13,970 nt of DNA from the NCBI GenBank assembly GCA_045601805.1, contig JAZSAJ010000032.1, positions 1-13,970 on the forward strand, written 5' to 3'. The notes below the pieces were generated by a model. That model saw nothing but the letters and a program-made list of their open reading frames with translations, had not been told where the DNA came from and searched no databases. Of this stretch, positions 7,423-13,970 are shown piece after piece. The stretch comes from SIG607 sp045601805. GTDB lineage: Bacteria; Bacillota; Clostridia; Oscillospirales; Acutalibacteraceae. The first letter of the stretch is position 1. Every line of letters begins with the position of its first letter. Made by a program: the position numbers and the translations under genes.

Positions 7423-8283
7423 ATGCGATTGTTTTATTTACGCTACCCTGAAGGAAAATTTAAAGCCGTAACATTTAGTTACGATGACGGCGTGCGCGAA
7501 GACCTTAAACTTGTTGAAATAATGAATAGGTACTCAATAAAAGGTACTTTTAACCTTAACTCCGCTTGGCTTGGAACAAACGATAACAGTCCTCGCTTAA
7601 CCGAAAACGAAATTAAAAGGAGTATTTTAGATAAAGGCCACGAAATTGCCATTCACGGTGCAACACACAAAGCGGCAGGTATGGTAACAAGCAGCACTTA
7701 TATTCAAGATGTATTAAACTGCCGTTTGGAACTTGAAAAACGCTTTGGTGTTTTGGTGCGTGGCTCTGCATACGCTGATTCGGGCATAACAAATCTACGC
7801 CCTGATGTTACATACGAATCAATTAAGACAATTTTAAAAAATTTGGGCGTTGTATACGCTCGTACACTTGGCGGTGACAACAGCAGTTTTACCCTTCCTA
7901 ACAACTGGTTCGCTTGGATGCCTACCGCTCACCATTCCAATCCCAATGTAACCGAATATGCACAAAAGTTTGCCGATTTAACACTTCCATCTTACGAAGG
8001 TGGCAGAAGCCCCCGTTTATTTTATCTTTGGGGGCACTCTTATGAATTTGAACGCGCAAACAATTGGGATCTTTGCGAACAAATTTGTAATATTCTTGGC
8101 AATAAGGAAGATATCTGGTATGCTACTAACATGGAAATTTACGAATATGTAAATGCCTTTAATTCGTTAATTTTTTCTGCCGATGATAATAAAGTGTATA
8201 ACCCCACCCTTTTTGATATTTGGTTTGAAACCGGCAGTAAAACCTATTGTATTAAATCGGGCGAAACAATGAACATTGAATAA
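7423..8283 (+). CDS. Polysaccharide deacetylase (NodB/CE4-like)
   Basis: This 286-residue protein has the NodB homology fold. The metal-binding and catalytic motif is SYDDG (19-23), the second motif is HGATH (78-82, HxxxH), and LWGHSYEFE (202-210) provides the late catalytic His205. The usual RxPxG motif is replaced by RGSAYADSG (113-121). The family removes acetyl groups from N- or O-acetylated sugars such as chitin oligosaccharides or peptidoglycan. There is no signal peptide or membrane anchor, so a cytoplasmic role on imported oligosaccharides, beside the GH2 enzyme, is more likely than wall modification (inference). The GGAGG site at 7411-7415 is strong. A terminator follows directly after the stop codon. 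Confidence 0.9.
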   Translation: MRLFYLRYPEGKFKAVTFSYDDGVREDLKLVEIMNRYSIKGTFNLNSAWLGTNDNSPRLTENEIKRSILDKGHEIAIHGATHKAAGMVTSSTYIQDVLNCRLELEKRFGVLVRGSAYADSGITNLRPDVTYESIKTILKNLGVVYARTLGGDNSSFTLPNNWFAWMPTAHHSNPNVTEYAQKFADLTLPSYEGGRSPRLFYLWGHSYEFERANNWDLCEQICNILGNKEDIWYATNMEIYEYVNAFNSLIFSADDNKVYNPTLFDIWFETGSKTYCIKSGETMNIE

Positions 8284-8310
8284 AAAAAGCAGGCATAACG
8301 CCTGCTTTTT
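8284..8310. terminator. Bidirectional terminator between deacetylase and tRNA-Leu
   Basis: The stem AAAAAGCAGGC (8284-8294) pairs with GCCTGCTTTTT (8300-8310) around the loop ATAAC. It starts one base after the deacetylase stop and lies two bases beyond the encoded CCA of the minus-strand tRNA, with a T run on both strands. It can therefore serve both converging genes. Confidence 0.88.
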
Positions 8311-8312
8311 TA

Positions 8313-8395
8313 TGGTGCGGGTGACAGGAGTTGAACCTGCACGGTGAACCGCCAGCTCCTAAGGCTGGTGCGTCTGCCAATTCCGCCACACCCGC
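8313..8395 (-). tRNA. tRNA-Leu (anticodon UAG)
   Basis: The acceptor arms GCGGGTG (8389-8395) and CACCCGC (8317-8323) pair perfectly. The anticodon stem CCAGC/GCTGG encloses the loop CTTAGGA, giving anticodon UAG, which reads CUN leucine codons. A long variable arm (CGGT/ACCG) marks it as a class II tRNA, and the T loop is TTCAACT. The terminal CCA is encoded (8313-8315). The next features are the shared terminator at its 3' end and a promoter at 8409-8437. Confidence 0.96.
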
Positions 8396-8408
8396 ATTTT
8401 ACATATTG

Positions 8409-8437
8409 ATTTTATAACATAAAAAATTATTTGTCAA
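8409..8437 (-). promoter_or_regulatory. Promoter of tRNA-Leu
   Basis: On the minus strand, TTGACA (8432-8437) and TAAAAT (8409-8414) are separated by 17 bases. Transcription would start around 8402, about seven bases before the mature tRNA 5' end. It faces away from the kinase-like gene promoter; the two -35 boxes are ten bases apart. Confidence 0.75.
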
Positions 8438-8447
8438 CAATATTTTC

Positions 8448-8476
8448 TTGAAAACACCTTTACTTTGTTGTATTAT
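8448..8476 (+). promoter_or_regulatory. Promoter of the cytidylate-kinase-like gene
   Basis: TTGAAA (8448-8453) and TATTAT (8471-8476) are separated by 17 bases. GGAGG (8497-8501) and the ATG at 8508 follow. The TTG of the -35 box could be misread as an upstream start codon of the gene. Confidence 0.8.
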
Positions 8477-8507
8477 ATTATTAGTAATGTTTGATTGGAG
8501 GTTATTT

Positions 8508-9119
8508 ATGAAAAACCCTGTTATTACAGTAAGCCGTCAGTTTGCAAGTAAAGGCAGTGATATTGCCAAACTACTTGCCGAAAAATTAGGTATTAAATTT
8601 TACGACAAAGAAATTTTAGATTTAGCAGCACAAGAAAGCGGTCTTGATATTGAACTTATTAAAGAACACGACGAAGCGCCAACAAACAGTTTTCTTTATG
8701 CCCTTTCACTTGGAAGCCACAGCCATGCAAATTTCTTTCATGAATACCAAGACTTGCATATTTCCGATAAAATTTATAATCTTCAAGCCGAAATTATTAG
8801 AAATGCCGCAGACGAAGGTCCTTGCGTAATTCTTGGAAGATGTGCCGAAGATATTTTAGCAGAAAGAGAAAATGTTGTTTCTGTATTTATTCACGCTGAT
8901 AAAGAAACACGAGCACAGCGTGTTAGCGAAGTTGAAAATATTGATATGAAAAGTGCTATGGCAGTTATTAACAAGCAAGACAAACGCCGCACAAATTACC
9001 ATAACCGTTTTTGTGAAAAGAACTGGGGCGTTGCCGATTCTTACGATATTTGCTTAAATTCAAAAATTGGCATTGAAAACTGCGTTGACATTATTATAAA
9101 ATACATTGAAACCATTTAG
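8508..9119 (+). CDS. Cytidylate kinase-like family protein
   Basis: This 203-residue protein belongs to the AAA-type 'cytidylate kinase-like' family (not cmk itself) by its opening VITVSRQFASKGSDIAKLLA and the motif ILGRCAEDIL around residue 110. The family is predicted to bind nucleotides and its substrate is not established. The usual signature SRxxGSGG is here SRQFASKG, so the phosphate-binding glycines are partly lost. I choose 8508 because GGAGG (8497-8501) stands six bases upstream and the conserved family N-terminus begins there. The frame open from 8448 starts within the promoter. A hairpin follows the stop and yunB follows that. Confidence 0.85.
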   Translation: MKNPVITVSRQFASKGSDIAKLLAEKLGIKFYDKEILDLAAQESGLDIELIKEHDEAPTNSFLYALSLGSHSHANFFHEYQDLHISDKIYNLQAEIIRNAADEGPCVILGRCAEDILAERENVVSVFIHADKETRAQRVSEVENIDMKSAMAVINKQDKRRTNYHNRFCEKNWGVADSYDICLNSKIGIENCVDIIIKYIETI

Positions 9120-9127
9120 ACTATAAC

Positions 9128-9170
9128 AAAACACCTGCTTTTTCGTATTATGTAAAAGGCAGGTGTTTTT
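9128..9170 (+). terminator. Terminator-like hairpin holding the yunB ribosome site
   Basis: The arms AAAACACCTGC (9128-9138) and GCAGGTGTTTT (9159-9169) pair perfectly, with possible extra T/A pairs closing a loop of about a dozen bases. A run of five T (9166-9170) follows. As a terminator it would end the kinase-like gene transcript. However, AGGTG (9161-9165), the only candidate ribosome site for the yunB ATG at 9171, lies in the 3' arm, so the structure could also hide it. Confidence 0.78.
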
Positions 9171-9860
9171 ATGTACATACCTAAAAGAAAAAGAAAAAAA
9201 GAATTTTTTAAAATACTGCTTGCTGTTTTTCTTTGTGCCGTTCTTTTAATTATTGTGATTTTGGGTGACAAAAGAGTACGAAAAATATTAGACGATTATT
9301 CAACTTCAAACGCGCAAAACATTTTAATTAACGCCGCAAATGAAGCAATTACCGAACTTTTTGAAGAAGAAACAATTACTTACGGTGATATGGTAAAACT
9401 AAGTCGCGACGAAACAGGTAAAGTTACTTCCCTTGAAATTGGAATTGAAAAATTAAATTTAATTCGTTCTAAAATTTCAGTTAAAATTAACGAGAAATTA
9501 TCTAAAAGGTCTGATTATTTAATTAATATTCCAATTGGAACTTTTTTGGGATATGAATTTACTGTTGGCAGAGGCCCGAAAATTCCATTTAAAATGAATT
9601 TAGCAGGTACTGTTATAGCCGATTTTGAAAGTAATTTTGTAGATGCCGGTATAAATCAAGTTTTGCACCAAATAATTATAAAGATTAAAATGAACGGTAA
9701 AGTTTTAATTCCATGGTACAACACTTCCTTTACAAGTGAAATAACAACAATCGCCGCACAAACAGTTATTGTTGGTGTTACCCCTGAAAACTATACAAAT
9801 GTAACCGAAGCCGGCACCGATGGAATCGCCGATGATATATTTAATTTTGGACTAAATTAA
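9171..9860 (+). CDS. yunB: Sporulation protein YunB
   Basis: YunB is a membrane-anchored sporulation protein made in the mother cell of Bacillus; its exact molecular role is not known. The 229-residue product has a basic N-terminus (PKRKRKK), one membrane segment (about 12-31) and an extracytoplasmic domain. Family motifs are IPIGTFLGYEF (120-130) followed by GRGPKIPFK (133-141), AGINQVLHQI (159-168) and TVIVGVTPENY (198-208). In Bacillus it is under sigma-E; I see no convincing sigma-E boxes here. The ribosome site AGGTG lies five bases before the ATG, within a hairpin. A bidirectional terminator lies just after the stop. Confidence 0.92.
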   Translation: MYIPKRKRKKEFFKILLAVFLCAVLLIIVILGDKRVRKILDDYSTSNAQNILINAANEAITELFEEETITYGDMVKLSRDETGKVTSLEIGIEKLNLIRSKISVKINEKLSKRSDYLINIPIGTFLGYEFTVGRGPKIPFKMNLAGTVIADFESNFVDAGINQVLHQIIIKIKMNGKVLIPWYNTSFTSEITTIAAQTVIVGVTPENYTNVTEAGTDGIADDIFNFGLN

Positions 9861-9863
9861 AAC

Positions 9864-9893
9864 AATACGGTAACGCTTTTGCGCTACCGTATT
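9864..9893. terminator. Bidirectional terminator between yunB and FKBP lipoprotein gene
   Basis: The arms AATACGGTA (9864-9872) and TACCGTATT (9885-9893) pair, with an inner CGC/GCG stem (9874-9876, 9881-9883) around a TTTT loop. It lies between two converging genes; on the plus strand an AT-rich tail follows. It shares CGGTAACGCT with the terminator at 136-173 and the CGGTA/TACCG core with that at 2581-2610. Confidence 0.82.
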
Positions 9894-9896
9894 ATT

Positions 9897-10892
9897 TTAT
9901 ATTCCCTCATATAATTGATTTAACACTGCTAATGTAACCAACTGAGATTCCACTACTTCAATAGGATATTGTTCTTTGGCAATTTCAAGCGAAACTCCAA
10001 GCTCTTTGCAAATCCTATCGTATTCTTCGTTAATTGCATTTTCACCAAGTTTTAATTTAAGTTCATCAAAACATGCATACATAACAAGCGATTCTGCTAA
10101 AACTTCCTCACGGAATTTTTCTTCGGTAAGATTATTTCCGGAAAGGAACGATTCAAAAGAAGCGCCATTTTGTTGTGCATAGTTAGTGTAATATCCTTTA
10201 AAATACTCATACAAGGTACCATCACTTTCGGGTGGATATTCCTCAATAATCGTCTTTTCCATTAAGTAGGAATAATAACAGTTTTTAATAGTACCAATAT
10301 GAACTTCTTTAAGATAATCCTCTTTTGTATCGTAACCAAGTTCTTTTAAATTTGCTTCCGTTAGCTCTGTTGCAGCACGAGTAATACTGTTAATTTTAAC
10401 TTCAAATTGAGCTTCTTTACCCGAAAGTTCAATAACTATTTTTTGTGTTTCAATATCGGTTGAATTACCATAACCTTCCGGGAAAGTAACGGTAATAGTT
10501 TTTGTTTCGCCAATTTTTTGACCAATTAATTGTTCTTCAAAACCGTCAATAAATTTATTAGAGCCAATAGTAAGATTGAAATTTTCTGCAGTTCCGCCCG
10601 TAAAAGCAACGCCGTTAACCATACCTTTGTAGTTTATATTTGCAATATCGCCTTTTTCAACGGTGCCCGATTCAAGTTTTTGACTAAATCTTTCTAAATC
10701 ATTTTTTAAATATTGTTCATAAAACTGTTTATATGTTTCATCGCTTTCAGTGAATTTTACACCTTGAAGTTCAGGTAAAGTAACATAATCTTTAAGCCCT
10801 TTTTTATAGTTAACACGGTCACTCTTTACACCGCATGCACAGAGTGAAAAAACAAGTAAAAGGCAAAGAGTTAAAGTAATAATTTTTTTCAT
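9897..10892 (-). CDS. FKBP-type/trigger-factor-like peptidyl-prolyl isomerase lipoprotein
   Basis: This 331-residue protein has a lipoprotein signal (positive MKK, hydrophobic core, lipobox LCAC with Cys20), so it is expected on the outer face of the membrane. The FKBP domain lies at about 77-168, including GDIANINYKG (80-89), ENFNLTIGSNKFIDGFEEQL (102-121) and FPEGYG (136-141). A helical region follows (about 177-330), resembling the chaperone-type C-terminus of trigger factor. It likely assists folding of exported proteins. Canonical trigger factor has an N-terminal ribosome-binding domain, which is absent. It is the last gene of the prmA-prfB operon, with GGAG seven bases before its ATG overlapping the prfB stop region. 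Confidence 0.88.
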   Translation of the reverse strand: MKKIITLTLCLLLVFSLCACGVKSDRVNYKKGLKDYVTLPELQGVKFTESDETYKQFYEQYLKNDLERFSQKLESGTVEKGDIANINYKGMVNGVAFTGGTAENFNLTIGSNKFIDGFEEQLIGQKIGETKTITVTFPEGYGNSTDIETQKIVIELSGKEAQFEVKINSITRAATELTEANLKELGYDTKEDYLKEVHIGTIKNCYYSYLMEKTIIEEYPPESDGTLYEYFKGYYTNYAQQNGASFESFLSGNNLTEEKFREEVLAESLVMYACFDELKLKLGENAINEEYDRICKELGVSLEIAKEQYPIEVVESQLVTLAVLNQLYEGI

Positions 10893-10905
10893 AAATAAAC
10901 TCCTA

Positions 10906-12021
10906 TCAATTTAATTTATTAGCAACAGATGCTTTTAAATAAGCGTTTATAAAACCGTCAATATCGCCATCCATAACTGCATTTATATTTGAAAATTCGT
11001 AACTCGTTCTGTTATCTTTAACTAAAGTATATGGCATAAACACATATGAACGAATTTGCGAACCCCAAGCAATTTCTTTTTGAACGCCCTTAATATCCTC
11101 GATTTTATCAAGGTGTTCACGCTCTTTTATTTCAATAAGTTTAGAGCGAAGCATACGCATACATGTGTCTTTGTTTTGGAACTGGCTTCGTTCGGTTTGA
11201 CTTGCAACAACAATCCCTGTAGGAATATGGGTAATTCTAACTGCAGAAGAAGTTTTGTTAATATGCTGACCGCCTGCACCGCTTGAACGGTAGGTATCAA
11301 TTTTTAAATCTTCTTCCCTAATGTCAACTTCAACATCATCGCTTATTTCGGGCATTACTTCAATTGAAGCAAAGGAAGTATGGCGTCTGCCTGAAGCGTC
11401 AAAGGGCGAAACCCTTACCAAACGGTGAACGCCGTGTTCGCTTTTTAAATAACCGTAAGCATTTTCGCCTTCAATTCTTAAAGTTGCACTTTTAAGGCCG
11501 GCTTCATCTCCATCTAAAAAGTCAACAAGACTTGTTTTAAAACCGTGCCTTTCACCCCAACGGGTATAAAGCCGTACAAGCATTTGGTTCCAATCTTGCG
11601 CTTCGGTACCCCCTGCGCCTGCATGAAAAGTAAGAATTGCATTGTTGTTGTCATATTCGCCCACAAGCAAAGTTTGAAGACGCTGTTTTTCAAGTTCTTG
11701 TTCAAATTCTTCTATGGCAAGTTCAATTTCAGAAACCATTGATTCATCGTCTTCTTCATTAGCCATATCTATTAAAACCAAGGTGTCTTCAAAATTCATA
11801 CAAAGTTTATCGTAACTTTCTACCTTGTTTTTAAGTGCGCCTAATTTTTGAAGTACAGTAGCCGAAGCATCGGGGTTATCCCAAAAGCCGTTTTCGGCAG
11901 TTTTATATTCAAGTTTATCAATTTCAAGTTTTGTGGGCTCATAACCAATGGCATCTTTTAAATCAACCAATTCGTTTTTGTGTCCCTCAAGCCGCAGCTT
12001 TAATTCATCAAGCAAAAGCAT
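10906..12021 (-). CDS. prfB: Peptide chain release factor 2
   Basis: RF2 recognises UGA and UAA stop codons and triggers release of the finished chain. The 371-residue product has the N-terminal helical region, the stop-codon recognition motif SPF (205-207) in RVSPFDASGRRH, and the catalytic GGQ (250-252) in GAGGQHINKTS. Many prfB genes carry an in-frame UGA near codon 25 read by +1 frameshift. This frame runs through that position uninterrupted (GYEPTKLE at 26-33), so the autoregulatory frameshift is absent. The start overlaps the prmA stop (TAATG), with GAGG ten bases upstream, so the two are coupled. The FKBP lipoprotein gene follows 13 bases after the stop. Confidence 0.98.
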   Translation of the reverse strand: MLLLDELKLRLEGHKNELVDLKDAIGYEPTKLEIDKLEYKTAENGFWDNPDASATVLQKLGALKNKVESYDKLCMNFEDTLVLIDMANEEDDESMVSEIELAIEEFEQELEKQRLQTLLVGEYDNNNAILTFHAGAGGTEAQDWNQMLVRLYTRWGERHGFKTSLVDFLDGDEAGLKSATLRIEGENAYGYLKSEHGVHRLVRVSPFDASGRRHTSFASIEVMPEISDDVEVDIREEDLKIDTYRSSGAGGQHINKTSSAVRITHIPTGIVVASQTERSQFQNKDTCMRMLRSKLIEIKEREHLDKIEDIKGVQKEIAWGSQIRSYVFMPYTLVKDNRTSYEFSNINAVMDGDIDGFINAYLKASVANKLN

Positions 12022-12953
12022 TAATTATTAACCTCTTCTTTTTTGATCATAAATGCATACCAATTATCTTTACGAAGTTCAGTTTCAATAATAAAACCGA
12101 ATTCATTTATTGCTTTTATTACATCTTGCGCTCTTAAATCAATAATTCCCGAAAGAATTACGCGTGTATCTTTATTCATATAGGTATCTATATTTTCTAA
12201 AAGGCGAATTATAACATCGGCAACAATATTAGCAGTTATAATATCAAACTTACCGTCAACCTTTTCTGCCAAATCGCCGACAATAAATTCAGTTTCATTA
12301 ACAACACCGTTTAAAACAGCATTTTCATTTGCAACCTTTACCGCAGTTTCATCTATATCAACACCCAAGGCAGATTTTGCGCCTAATAAAACCGAAGCAA
12401 TTGCCAAAATACCGCTGCCGCACCCAATATCTAAAACCGTTTGATTTTCTTTAACAATATTTTCAAGCAATGTAAGGCAAAGCGAAGTTGTTGCGTGGGT
12501 GCCCGTGCCAAAAGCAGCACCAGGGTTAATTTTTAAAACACAACGGTTATCTAAATTACCATATTCTTCCCACATTGGTACAACCGCCAAGCGCTCGCCA
12601 ATAAGAGTGGTATGAAAAAAAGATTTCCAGTATTCATTCCAATTTATATCGCCGGTAGTCTTTTTATCTATTTCATAAGGAATACCCGACTCGTTAAAGC
12701 GGTCTTCTAAATAGAACAATGCTTCTTTCACATTATCTTCTTTATTTAAGTAAATATGAATAAAAGAACTCGTTTTATCCATATTAAGAAGCGATTCATC
12801 AATTAAATCTATATGTGCAATTTGCGGTGCAACCGTTTCTAAATCGGAATAATCTTCAATATAAATACCATAATCTACCGTCATATTGGCAATAGCCGAT
12901 GCTTCTTCAATACGCGCAGTAGGAACTTTAATTATAATTTCAAACCAATCCAT
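12021..12953 (-). CDS. prmA: Ribosomal protein L11 methyltransferase
   Basis: PrmA trimethylates ribosomal protein L11 with S-adenosylmethionine. The 310-residue product has the family N-terminal L11-binding domain (about 1-90), then NPGAAFGTGTHATT (143-156). The SAM-binding motif LDIGCGSGIL lies at 174-183 and ANIVADVI at 241-248. These are the standard features. GGAG (12961-12964) is seven bases before the ATG. The stop codon overlaps the prfB start by one base. It heads a three-gene minus-strand operon with prfB and the FKBP lipoprotein gene. The leader before the ATG is short, about 20 bases. Confidence 0.97.
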   Translation of the reverse strand: MDWFEIIIKVPTARIEEASAIANMTVDYGIYIEDYSDLETVAPQIAHIDLIDESLLNMDKTSSFIHIYLNKEDNVKEALFYLEDRFNESGIPYEIDKKTTGDINWNEYWKSFFHTTLIGERLAVVPMWEEYGNLDNRCVLKINPGAAFGTGTHATTSLCLTLLENIVKENQTVLDIGCGSGILAIASVLLGAKSALGVDIDETAVKVANENAVLNGVVNETEFIVGDLAEKVDGKFDIITANIVADVIIRLLENIDTYMNKDTRVILSGIIDLRAQDVIKAINEFGFIIETELRKDNWYAFMIKKEEVNN

Positions 12954-12980
12954 AACATTTCTCCATTCACAACTGGGGTT

Positions 12981-13009
12981 ATTATATCACAAACCAAGCG
13001 GTTTGCCAA
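12981..13009 (-). promoter_or_regulatory. Promoter of prmA-prfB-FKBP operon with palindromic spacer
   Basis: On the minus strand, TTGGCA (13004-13009) and TATAAT (12981-12986) are separated by 17 bases. The spacer region holds a perfect six-base inverted repeat, CAAACC-AAGC-GGTTTG (12990-13005), which could be a regulator site. The -35 box is eight bases from that of the divergent ATPase promoter. Confidence 0.82.
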
Positions 13010-13017
13010 CCTTTTTA

Positions 13018-13046
13018 TTGATTTAATAAATTATTTATAGTATACT
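13018..13046 (+). promoter_or_regulatory. Promoter of the P-type ATPase gene
   Basis: TTGATT (13018-13023) and TATACT (13041-13046) are separated by 17 bases. AAGGAG (13071-13076) and the ATG at 13085 follow. It is divergent from, and nearly touching, the prmA promoter. Confidence 0.75.
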
Positions 13047-13084
13047 TATTAAAAGATTCTAATTTATTAAAAGGAGAATTAGTT

Positions 13085-13970
13085 ATGATTTGGCACAGCA
13101 ATGACGCTGCTAATGTAATTTCTTTTTTAGGGGTTGACACAAAAACCGGTTTACCTTCGGGTGTAGCAGAAGCGCGACTTTCTGAACATGGTAAAAACAC
13201 TATAAGAGTAACCAAAAAAACTTCTTTAAAAGAAACAGTTTTTAAATATGCTAAGAATTACAGCACAATTCTTATTTTACTTGCAAGTATTTTATCGCTT
13301 GTAATTTATTTCATTTATGATAATTCAAAAATTTTCTTTCCCATAGCATCACTTTTTGTGGTTGCATTTTACATTTTTATGAACGCGTTTTCACATAAAC
13401 GATGCGAAAAAGTTGTTGAAAATATGCGAAACAAGGCGTCACCAAAAGCAACCGTTTTGCGCGATTCAATAATTAAAAAAATTGATTCGGCTTTGCTTGT
13501 GCCCGGCGATATTCTTTTACTTGAAGCCGGTGATTACATACCTGCAGATGCGCGTATTTTTGATTCTGACGGTTTTAGGTGTGACGAAAAATTTGTAACC
13601 GGTGAAACGGTTGCTGTTTTAAAAGACCACAGTGCCAAATTAGAAGATATTGCCGATATAAAAAGCCGCATAAATATGGTATATTCAGGCAGCAGCGTTT
13701 TAAGCGGAAAAGCCAAAGCCGTTGTAACCGAAACAGGTATGAACTGTGAAATTGGCAGACAAGTTAGTGTTCTTAACGAATATGATTCTTCAAATGTTTA
13801 CATAAAAGAACAACTTGCGCTTACCGGCAAAATTGCAGGCATTATAATGCTTGTTTGCTGTTTGGTTGTTTTTTTAGTTTCGGTTATAATTAACTTCCAC
13901 AACGGCCAACAATTTGCCGTTATGATGAGCGAAGCTCTAATTAACTCTGCCGCATTATTAATTTCAGTTT
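13085..13970 (+). CDS. Cation-transporting P-type ATPase, partial (N-terminal part)
   Basis: The gene runs off the right edge; 295 residues are visible. The architecture is that of P2-type cation pumps: an N-terminal cytoplasmic segment with GLPSGVAEARLSEHGKNTI (22-40), membrane helices at about 60-78 and 82-101, and the actuator domain. Two further helices begin near 248-270 and 283. The family motif PGDILLLEAGDYIPADARI lies at 140-158. The actuator motif, usually TGES followed by PV, is TGET (172-175) then VAV, so the catalytic Glu174 is kept but the following residues are altered. The phosphorylation site DKTGT is outside the window. The transported ion cannot be told; Ca2+-type is a guess from similarity of layout. 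Confidence 0.88.
   Translation, partial: MIWHSNDAANVISFLGVDTKTGLPSGVAEARLSEHGKNTIRVTKKTSLKETVFKYAKNYSTILILLASILSLVIYFIYDNSKIFFPIASLFVVAFYIFMNAFSHKRCEKVVENMRNKASPKATVLRDSIIKKIDSALLVPGDILLLEAGDYIPADARIFDSDGFRCDEKFVTGETVAVLKDHSAKLEDIADIKSRINMVYSGSSVLSGKAKAVVTETGMNCEIGRQVSVLNEYDSSNVYIKEQLALTGKIAGIIMLVCCLVVFLVSVIINFHNGQQFAVMMSEALINSAALLISV

Noticed and set aside
8448..8507. Upstream TTG start for the kinase-like gene
   Set aside because: The TTG is the -35 box of the promoter; GGAGG at 8497-8501 and the family N-terminus fix the start at 8508.
9060..9170. Sigma-E promoter for yunB
   Set aside because: A string like AATACATT occurs near 9096, but no matching -35 element stands at the needed distance.

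Overview
The window reads as chromosomal DNA from an AT-rich, spore-forming member of the Firmicutes, most likely a gut-type clostridium of the Oscillospirales/Ruminococcaceae kind. The evidence is a yunB sporulation gene, a murI-DUF1934-argS block, strong GGAGG ribosome sites, promoters with TTGAAA/TATAAT-like boxes, and many carbohydrate-type genes of a gut anaerobe. The lineage is inference; the low GC, the standard code and the sporulation gene are seen directly. I find no mobile element, CRISPR array, phage gene or toxin-antitoxin pair. No gap between genes exceeds 300 bases.

Layout. Bases 1-233 are non-coding and end in a strong hairpin terminator. From 5539 down to 234 on the minus strand lies a tightly packed unit: glutamate racemase (murI), a DUF1934 protein, arginyl-tRNA synthetase (argS), then, after an internal terminator hairpin, tRNA m7G46 methyltransferase (trmB) and a B12-binding radical SAM protein of the DUF4080 family. 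A divergent promoter pair separates murI from a plus-strand glycoside hydrolase family 2 gene. A polysaccharide deacetylase follows, with its own consensus promoter lying across the hydrolase stop codon. A shared bidirectional terminator then separates it from a minus-strand tRNA-Leu(UAG).

A second divergent promoter pair drives that tRNA and, on the plus strand, a cytidylate-kinase-like gene followed by yunB, whose ribosome site sits inside a hairpin. A bidirectional terminator at about 9864-9893 separates yunB from a minus-strand operon, prmA-prfB-FKBP lipoprotein. A third divergent promoter pair separates prmA from a P-type ATPase gene that runs off the right edge.

The themes are translation (argS, trmB, tRNA-Leu, prfB, prmA), cell wall (murI), carbohydrate handling (GH2, deacetylase), sporulation (yunB) and export or folding (FKBP lipoprotein, P-type ATPase). 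This is mostly core genome. I do not see a clear new multi-gene system. The observations most worth following are regulatory (a ribosome site inside a terminator-like hairpin, back-to-back promoters, a recurring terminator core) and unusual residues in conserved enzyme motifs (TrmB, MurI, P-type ATPase). An uncharacterised radical SAM gene translationally coupled to trmB also deserves attention.
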